Positions 8,034 to 11,583 of a DNA stretch of 11,583 nucleotides are shown one piece after another. The notes below the pieces were generated by a model. The model did no database searches. It saw only the letters and a program-made list of their open reading frames with translations, and was not told where the DNA came from. Position 1 is the stretch's first letter, and every line of letters starts with the position of its first letter. This DNA is from Massilia sp. (lineage in GTDB: Bacteria; Pseudomonadota; Gammaproteobacteria; Burkholderiales; Burkholderiaceae_D): contig DOUW01000089.1 of assembly GCA_003520365.1 (NCBI GenBank), forward strand, positions 303 through 11,885. The letters are read 5' to 3'. The translations under genes were made by a program, and so were the position numbers.

Positions 8034-8060
8034 CCCGTGTCGACCGACCAGGAGGCTAAC

Positions 8061-8672
8061 GTGCTTAGAATCAAACGTGTTTGCTGCGTGGTGTTATCCG
8101 CTGTCGTGCTTTGGCCCGCCGCTGGACAGGCGCGACCGGATTACGCCTATAAAGTGATCCCGCTCGTGCAGTTCACTCCGGGGCAAGGATCCGGAGTGGC
8201 CACGATGATCAACAACCGCGGCATGGTATGCGGGCAGTCTGATCTTGGCGGGTTCTGCTGGTACCGCGGCAAGCTGACGCAATTGAAGCCGCTCGCCGGC
8301 GACACGTTCGCCTATTCGTTCGGGTTGAACGACAAGAACCAGGTGGTTGGCGTCTCCTATTCGCTTGACCGGCCGCGCCGTGCCGTCATGTTTGTCCAGG
8401 GGCGGGCGCGCAGCCTGTCGGTGGCCAGTCACCACCATTCCGAAGCGAACGACATCAACGACCTGGGCCAGATTGTCGGCGGTTTTTCCGACACGATTGG
8501 CCAGTCCATGGCTTACGTGTCCTGGCACGGGACGGTGCGCGACCTCGGCACGCTCGGCGGGCCGCGGCGCAACGATGCAGGCTTCGGCATCAACGATCGC
8601 GGCCAGATTGTCGGCGACGTGAGCAAGCCCAACACGCCGCCCGAGGTCGGCGCTGCGACCGCTTTCCTGTAG
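8061..8672 (+). CDS. HAF-repeat protein, N-terminal part ending at the premature TAG
   Basis: 203 residues from the GTG at 8061, chosen because a perfect AGGAGG lies 5 nt upstream; the in-frame GTG at 8037 would precede this site. Residues 1-24 form a signal peptide (basic RIKR, hydrophobic VVLSAVVLW, cleavage probably after GQA). Four repeat cores follow: INNRGMVCG, LNDKNQVVG, INDLGQIVG and INDRGQIVG; the third-to-fourth segment has the classic DLGTLGGP stretch. The product would be exported but would hold only about half of a propeller-like fold. Confidence 0.7.
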   Translation: MLRIKRVCCVVLSAVVLWPAAGQARPDYAYKVIPLVQFTPGQGSGVATMINNRGMVCGQSDLGGFCWYRGKLTQLKPLAGDTFAYSFGLNDKNQVVGVSYSLDRPRRAVMFVQGRARSLSVASHHHSEANDINDLGQIVGGFSDTIGQSMAYVSWHGTVRDLGTLGGPRRNDAGFGINDRGQIVGDVSKPNTPPEVGAATAFL

Positions 8673-8684
8673 GAGCGCGGTGTC

Positions 8685-9149
8685 ATGCGAGCGCTTCCGA
8701 CGCCTGCAGGATATGGCAGCCATGCGGTCCGCATCAATCGCTCAGGCCAGACTGTGGGATGGATCGAGCAGATCGGTGGTGATGTCGATGCGCGCCGCGC
8801 CGTCATGTGGAAGAACGGCGCCCGTACCACACTGGTGGATGAGCCGTCCGATGCCAGGGGTGTCAATAATCTCGGGCAGGCCGTGGGCGGTGTCTACACG
8901 CGTGAGGGCGGGTTCCTGTACACCCCGGGCCGGGGTTCGCGCAACCTGAACGAGCTGATCGATCCCGCGTCAGGCTACCGCCTCATTTACCCACAAGATA
9001 TTAACGACAGTGGCCAGGTAGTCGGCTACGCTTGCAAGGCCGAGCTCTGCGGCCCGGTTCTGCTCGATCCGGTGCATAAAGCCCGGCGTAGCCACGGTAT
9101 CGATACCACTTCGGACGCCGCCGGGATCAGGGACGACCGCGAACCGTAG
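8685..9149 (+). CDS. HAF-repeat protein, C-terminal part after the premature TAG
   Basis: 154 residues from an ATG 13 bases after the stop. It has three further repeat cores (INRSGQTVG, VNNLGQAVG, INDSGQVVG) and no signal peptide, so alone it would stay in the cytoplasm. TAGGAG, made by the stop codon itself, lies 9 nt before the ATG and could allow translation restart. More likely it is the severed end of the preceding protein. The last 30 residues do not fit the repeat. Confidence 0.5.
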   Translation: MRALPTPAGYGSHAVRINRSGQTVGWIEQIGGDVDARRAVMWKNGARTTLVDEPSDARGVNNLGQAVGGVYTREGGFLYTPGRGSRNLNELIDPASGYRLIYPQDINDSGQVVGYACKAELCGPVLLDPVHKARRSHGIDTTSDAAGIRDDREP

Positions 9150-9190
9150 GCGGCCAATACGACCGGAAAACGCCGCCCCGTCTTGGCCGC
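9150..9190. terminator. Inverted repeat between convergent genes, possible two-way terminator
   Basis: GCGGCCAA (9150-9157) pairs perfectly with TTGGCCGC (9183-9190) over a 25-base loop. It begins directly after the HAF-gene stop and ends 15 bases from the stop of the convergent barrel gene. The loop is long and the T content downstream is low (TTCCTGTTC), so efficiency is uncertain. Confidence 0.35.
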
Positions 9191-9205
9191 TTCCTGTTCA
9201 TCCCA

Positions 9206-9991
9206 TTAAAACAGCGCCGCCACCGTCAGGCTGAGCGCCTGCCGCGTATGCTCCGGCTGCGCGACGGTGCCGAGGAAGGGATTGTCGGCGCTCAGCGCCA
9301 CGGCATCGCTGCGCGGCACTTTGAGCCAGTCGACACTGCCGCGCAGTTCCAGGCGCGGCGCGGCCGCCGGACGCAGGCTGGCGCCGAGCCGGATGCCGTG
9401 CCCGCGTTTGGTGTCGAGCGAGACCGGGTCGATCACGCCGGAAAAAGCGACGTGCATGCGCTCCGGTCCGGAGACGACGAGGGCGGCATCCGCGCCGAGC
9501 ACGCCGAAGCCCGGTTGCCAGGATTTGCCGACGCCGGCGATCAGCCGCGCCGAGCGGTAGGTTTCGTGCAGCCCGACGCTGCGGCCAGTGCCGGCGATAT
9601 CGCGTTTCCACCGGTCCAGCTCGAGCGCGGCGCGCAGCGCATAGCCGCCACCCCAGGCATAGGCGGCGCCAAGGCGCACGGCCTCCAGCGTCGTGGCGGT
9701 GCGCGAATTGGCTGCCACCCCGGCCTGGGTCTGGCCGCGGTAGGCGATGTCGTCCCGGTACCAGTCGGCGCCGCCGAATACGGTCACGTTGCCGGTTTGA
9801 TAGGCCGCCGCGAATGCGACGCCGGGCAACCAGCCGGTTTCGCGCACCAGACGATGGCCCGCCGTGTCGTACTCGGCGTGCACCACGCCGCGGCCGCTCA
9901 AACCGATGCTGCCCTGCCATTGGGCGCTGGCGCTTGGAAGCAGGCATGCCTGCAGCGCGGCGCCGAGTCCGACGCGAAATAGTAATCTCAT
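9206..9991 (-). CDS. Outer-membrane beta-barrel-like protein, unidentified
   Basis: 261 aa from the ATG at 9991. Residues 1-23 are a signal peptide (MRLLFRVGLGAALQACLLPSASA, cleaved after ASA). The mature part begins QWQGSIGLSGRGVV and consists of alternating polar and hydrophobic strands with short Gly/Asp turns (VTVFGGADWYRDD, RLGAAYAWGGGYALRAALEL, LELRGSVDWLKV). It ends SLTVAALF with a C-terminal Phe, the signal read by the BAM complex. All this points to an outer-membrane barrel of about 10-14 strands; no family or substrate was recognised. An alternative in-frame ATG lies at 10000 (MELMRLLF). A terminator-like hairpin with a T6 run ends only 10 bases before the start, leaving no room for a separate promoter, so expression probably depends on read-through from the lipoprotein gene upstream. 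Confidence 0.75.
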   Translation of the reverse strand: MRLLFRVGLGAALQACLLPSASAQWQGSIGLSGRGVVHAEYDTAGHRLVRETGWLPGVAFAAAYQTGNVTVFGGADWYRDDIAYRGQTQAGVAANSRTATTLEAVRLGAAYAWGGGYALRAALELDRWKRDIAGTGRSVGLHETYRSARLIAGVGKSWQPGFGVLGADAALVVSGPERMHVAFSGVIDPVSLDTKRGHGIRLGASLRPAAAPRLELRGSVDWLKVPRSDAVALSADNPFLGTVAQPEHTRQALSLTVAALF

Positions 9992-10000
9992 GAGTTCCAT

Positions 10001-10026
10001 CAAAAAACATGCCGCCCGAGGCGGCA
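10001..10026 (-). terminator. Intrinsic terminator in front of the barrel gene
   Basis: On the minus strand TGCCGCC-TCG-GGCGGCA is a 7-bp perfect GC-rich stem with a 3-base loop. It is followed after two bases by TTTTTT (10007 down to 10002), a textbook Rho-independent terminator. It lies 50 bases after the lipoprotein-gene stop and 10 bases before the barrel-gene ATG (9991). Confidence 0.8.
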
Positions 10027-10065
10027 GGATGGACAAGCCACGCCCGCACAGCGTGGCTTGCCGCC
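10010..10065 (-). promoter_or_regulatory. Possible transcription attenuator between lipoprotein and barrel genes
   Basis: In RNA order on the minus strand: arm A, GGCGGCA (10065-10059); a 10-bp perfect hairpin, 7-base loop (10060-10034); arm B, TGCCGCC (10026-10020); arm A', GGCGGCA (10016-10010); then T6. Arms A and A' are identical, so B can pair with A, enclosing the hairpin and preventing termination, or with A' to form the terminator. The lipoprotein stop (10076-10078) is 10 bases before arm A, so a terminating ribosome could cover A and favour the terminator. The trigger is unknown; the alternative is a plain double-hairpin terminator. Confidence 0.45.
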
Positions 10066-10075
10066 TACAGGGCGA

Positions 10076-11095
10076 TCAGAACGACAGCAACAGGTCGAGC
10101 CAGCTGACCGTCGTGGTTTGCGTGACGGCGCCGCTGGCCTTGTCGCTCAGGTCCAGGCGGACACCGGAGATGTTGAGCGTCGTGAGCGTGACCGAGGTCG
10201 TTGCGCCGTTGACGACCAGTGCACCGGAACTCGGCATGCTGCCGCCGACGGTCACGAAAGGCTGGATATTTCTGACCGTGTAGGAGAATTGGCCCAGGCC
10301 GCCGGTATTGCCGGCCATTGCGAAGGTGGCGGCGCTGGTCACGGTGCCGAGACGGTTGCTGCTGTTCATGGTGAAGTCGCTCAGCGTCCGGGTTGCGACA
10401 GTCGTACCGGAACGCTGCTCGGTGGTCTGCAGGGAGCTGCCCGATACCGTCAGCGAACTGCTGCTCGCGCTCATCTGGTTGATCGCGATCTTCATGTCGC
10501 CATTCACGCTGAGCGTTTCGCTGCCGCTGGCGATGCTGAAGTTCTGGAAGCGGGTGTCCAGCGTGGCGGACCAGGTCCAGGACTCCATGACATCGCCGCT
10601 CACGTTCGAGAAGGTGGCCCTGAAGGTGCCGTTCATCATCTCGCCGTCCTCGACGCAGCGGTTGGCGATCATGACGATGCTGTCGCCGTTGCTCACCTTT
10701 TGCTGGTCGCGCAGGTTGGCCTCGAAGGTGATCGAGCCGCCGCCGCTACATGCTTCGGAGATCGATACACCGGTCAGCAGTTGGGCCGCGTCACGGGTAT
10801 AGGGGCGCTTGACCAGGTCGAGCACCGGTTTCACCGTGCTGATGTTGGCGCGCCCGACGCTGACGCCGGTCAGGATGTCGCTCAGCGAGGACGAAGAATC
10901 GTCGATGGCGCTGGCAGCGACGTAGGCATTGGCCGCCACCTTGGTCGAATTGCTGGCGGTGATCGGGGAGAGGGTCGATACCGGGCCTGGGCCCGGGCTC
11001 GGGTTCGTCGGCGTGCCGCTGCTGCCGCCACCGCCGCCGCAGGCGGACAGCAGCAGGACCGAGCCGAGGGCCAGGAACAACGTCGTTTTTTGCAT
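10076..11095 (-). CDS. Gly/Ser-rich lipoprotein, unidentified
   Basis: 339 aa. A short signal peptide (MQKTTLFLALGSVLLLSAC) ends in an LSAC lipobox with the lipidated cysteine at 19. Gly5-Ser2 and a Pro/Ser/Thr-rich linker (TPTNPSPGPGPVS) follow, which would hold the body away from the membrane. The rest is rich in Ser, Thr, Val and Asn, predicted mostly beta strand, with two cysteines in EACSGGG and NRCVEDG that could form a disulfide. It ends VSWLDLLLSF. No known domain was recognised; a surface or periplasmic beta-structured lipoprotein is all that can be said. GAGA lies about 7 nt before the ATG. The gene is followed by the terminator-like double hairpin and the barrel gene on the same strand, and the pair may act together in the outer membrane. 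Confidence 0.8.
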   Translation of the reverse strand: MQKTTLFLALGSVLLLSACGGGGGSSGTPTNPSPGPGPVSTLSPITASNSTKVAANAYVAASAIDDSSSSLSDILTGVSVGRANISTVKPVLDLVKRPYTRDAAQLLTGVSISEACSGGGSITFEANLRDQQKVSNGDSIVMIANRCVEDGEMMNGTFRATFSNVSGDVMESWTWSATLDTRFQNFSIASGSETLSVNGDMKIAINQMSASSSSLTVSGSSLQTTEQRSGTTVATRTLSDFTMNSSNRLGTVTSAATFAMAGNTGGLGQFSYTVRNIQPFVTVGGSMPSSGALVVNGATTSVTLTTLNISGVRLDLSDKASGAVTQTTTVSWLDLLLSF

Positions 11096-11305
11096 GGTTT
11101 TCTCTTTTCAGGATTGCTATCGTTATGTGGTTCCAGGCATGGATAGCTTTTTCGGAACCGGCAATGCGGTGTCGACCAGGCCTGGAGGACGGTCGTTTCG
11201 ATCTGCGTGCTTGGAATGGTGGCGTGTACTGGGGCGTCGGGCTGACGATGCCGGTGTCAAGCCGGAGCGAATGGTAGCGCGTGCCGATGGGAAAAAGACT
11301 ATCGA

Positions 11306-11314
11306 ATTATCACA
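11306..11314 (-). promoter_or_regulatory. Extended -10 upstream of the Gly/Ser-rich lipoprotein gene
   Basis: TGT-GATAAT on the minus strand, five of six matches to TATAAT plus the TG extension, in the only AT-rich stretch of this gap. It would give a leader of about 200 nt. Confidence 0.35.
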
Positions 11315-11357
11315 ATGCAACACTGTGGCTGGACTGCCACGCCAGCGCATGGGGCGC

Positions 11358-11385
11358 CTGCTGCCAGTGCGCACGCTGGCAGCAG
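11358..11385. repeat. Strong 10-bp inverted repeat
   Basis: CTGCTGCCAG and CTGGCAGCAG are perfect reverse complements around an 8-base loop; the centre also holds the palindrome GTGCGCAC (11367-11374). No T run follows on either strand. It could act as a Rho-independent-like roadblock after the unidentified gene to the right, or as a protein site. Confidence 0.5.
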
Positions 11386-11393
11386 ACCGCGCG

Positions 11394-11422
11394 GCTGCAC
11401 CGCCTCATTGCAAGGCGGCAGC
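11394..11422 (-). terminator. Bulged hairpin after the right-edge gene
   Basis: GCTGC-AC-CGCCT pairs with AGGCG-GCAGC around a 7-base loop: ten pairs with a two-base bulge. It begins 12 bases past the stop of the partial gene at the right edge and is followed by the inverted repeat at 11358-11385. No T tract is seen, so the terminator call is weak. Confidence 0.3.
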
Positions 11423-11434
11423 GTCATCGCCTTC

Positions 11435-11583
11435 TCAGCGGGAGTCCGCCCCGCCCACGCCGCCCTCGTCCTTCTCGGCCAGGCGCTGGACGGCGCTCTC
11501 CCCGGACGCGTCCTTTGTCGCGTCCTGGCGGTCCTGCTCGGGCGCCGTTTGCGCCAAGGTGCCCGGATTGCCGCCGCCGGCAG
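11435..11583 (-). CDS. C-terminal end of an unidentified acidic protein (runs off the right edge)
   Basis: 49 codons and then TGA at 11435-11437, open to the edge of the window in this frame. The tail reads AGGGNPGTLAQTAPEQDRQD, then ATKDASGESAVQRLAEKDEG and GVGGADSR. It is hydrophilic and rich in Ala, Gly, Asp, Glu and Gln, as disordered C-terminal tails are. No domain can be recognised from this length. Another minus-strand frame is also open over the segment, so the call rests on composition and on the hairpins that follow the stop. Confidence 0.45.
   Translation of the reverse strand, partial: AGGGNPGTLAQTAPEQDRQDATKDASGESAVQRLAEKDEGGVGGADSR

Larger units (their letters stand above)
8061..9149 (+). 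pseudogene. HAF-repeat secreted protein, interrupted by one in-frame stop
   Basis: Two open stretches (8061-8672 and 8685-9149) are in the same frame and are separated only by TAG at 8670-8672 and four sense codons. Together they would encode about 362 residues: a signal peptide and seven HAF-type repeats with the core (I/L/V)N-x-x-G-Q-x-V-G. In the sheets before each core an aromatic residue recurs at one position (FCW, VMF, VSW, VMW, FLY). The stop sits exactly there in the fourth unit (AFL-stop-ERGVM), so a TGG to TAG change is the simplest explanation. HAF proteins are extracellular repeat proteins, probably beta-propeller-like, of unknown role. No PEP-CTERM sorting signal is seen at the end. 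It could be a pseudogene, a sequencing error, or two proteins made by restart. Confidence 0.75.
11096..11434. other. Intergenic region upstream of the Gly/Ser-rich lipoprotein gene
   Basis: No convincing gene. On the minus strand TGT-GATAAT (11306-11314) is a good extended -10, about 210 bases before the lipoprotein start; no clear -35 was found. GGTTCC and GGAACC flank a 19-base stretch at about 11129-11159, which could fold the leader. The 10-bp inverted repeat at 11358-11385 and the bulged hairpin at 11394-11422 lie at the far end. Confidence 0.4.

Noticed and set aside
9120..9149. PEP-CTERM sorting signal at the end of the HAF-repeat protein
   Set aside because: The C-terminus lacks the VPEP motif, a hydrophobic segment and a basic tail.
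10058..11146. 362-codon plus-strand frame opposite the Gly/Ser-rich lipoprotein
   Set aside because: Antisense shadow; the minus-strand frame has a signal peptide, a lipobox and a following terminator.
11123..11374. 83-codon minus-strand frame upstream of the lipoprotein gene
   Set aside because: Arg, Pro and Ser-rich without any domain, no ribosome binding site; it covers the likely promoter and leader of the lipoprotein gene.

Overview
The window looks like a chromosomal segment of a GC-rich Betaproteobacterium, most likely of the Oxalobacteraceae (Massilia/Janthinobacterium-like). This rests on recognisable proteins and gene order only (rsmD-coaD-ferredoxin, a DUF6279 lipoprotein, and glmU-lrp-glmS); no database search was possible.

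Layout. From 1 to 2892 everything is on the minus strand. Read in the direction of transcription it is rsmD (16S rRNA methyltransferase), coaD (coenzyme A synthesis), a small 2[4Fe-4S] ferredoxin, a DUF1003 membrane protein, and the N-terminal part of a methyl-accepting chemotaxis protein that runs off the left edge. A minus-strand DUF6279-type lipoprotein (2936-3832) is divergent, by only 29 bp, from plus-strand glmU (3862-5238). An Lrp/AsnC-family regulator (5383-5856, minus) separates glmU from glmS (6014-7843, plus). GlmS and GlmU together supply the UDP-GlcNAc needed for peptidoglycan and lipopolysaccharide. From about 7850 the window becomes accessory in character: a secreted HAF-repeat protein broken by one in-frame TAG, an outer-membrane beta-barrel-like protein, a Gly/Ser-rich lipoprotein, and the C-terminal end of an unidentified acidic protein.

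The most interesting signals are non-coding. (1) The lrp-glmS intergenic region carries four TGAAA motifs at 30, 29 and 30 bp steps. Two of them are perfect TGAAA-N5-TTTCA inverted repeats, which suggests an operator array for the Lrp-like protein. (2) A consensus intrinsic terminator sits about 10 nt in front of the barrel-protein start. A competing upstream arm can pair with it, giving the layout of a transcription attenuator between the lipoprotein gene and the barrel gene. (3) The 144 bp between glmU and lrp hold a perfect DnaA box and several same-strand degenerate copies. (4) The stop codon in the HAF gene replaces an aromatic residue (expected TGG) that the other repeats keep, and it leaves a possible restart signal just downstream. 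No tRNA, rRNA, CRISPR array, insertion sequence or phage gene was seen. I did not find a complete new defence or mobile system.
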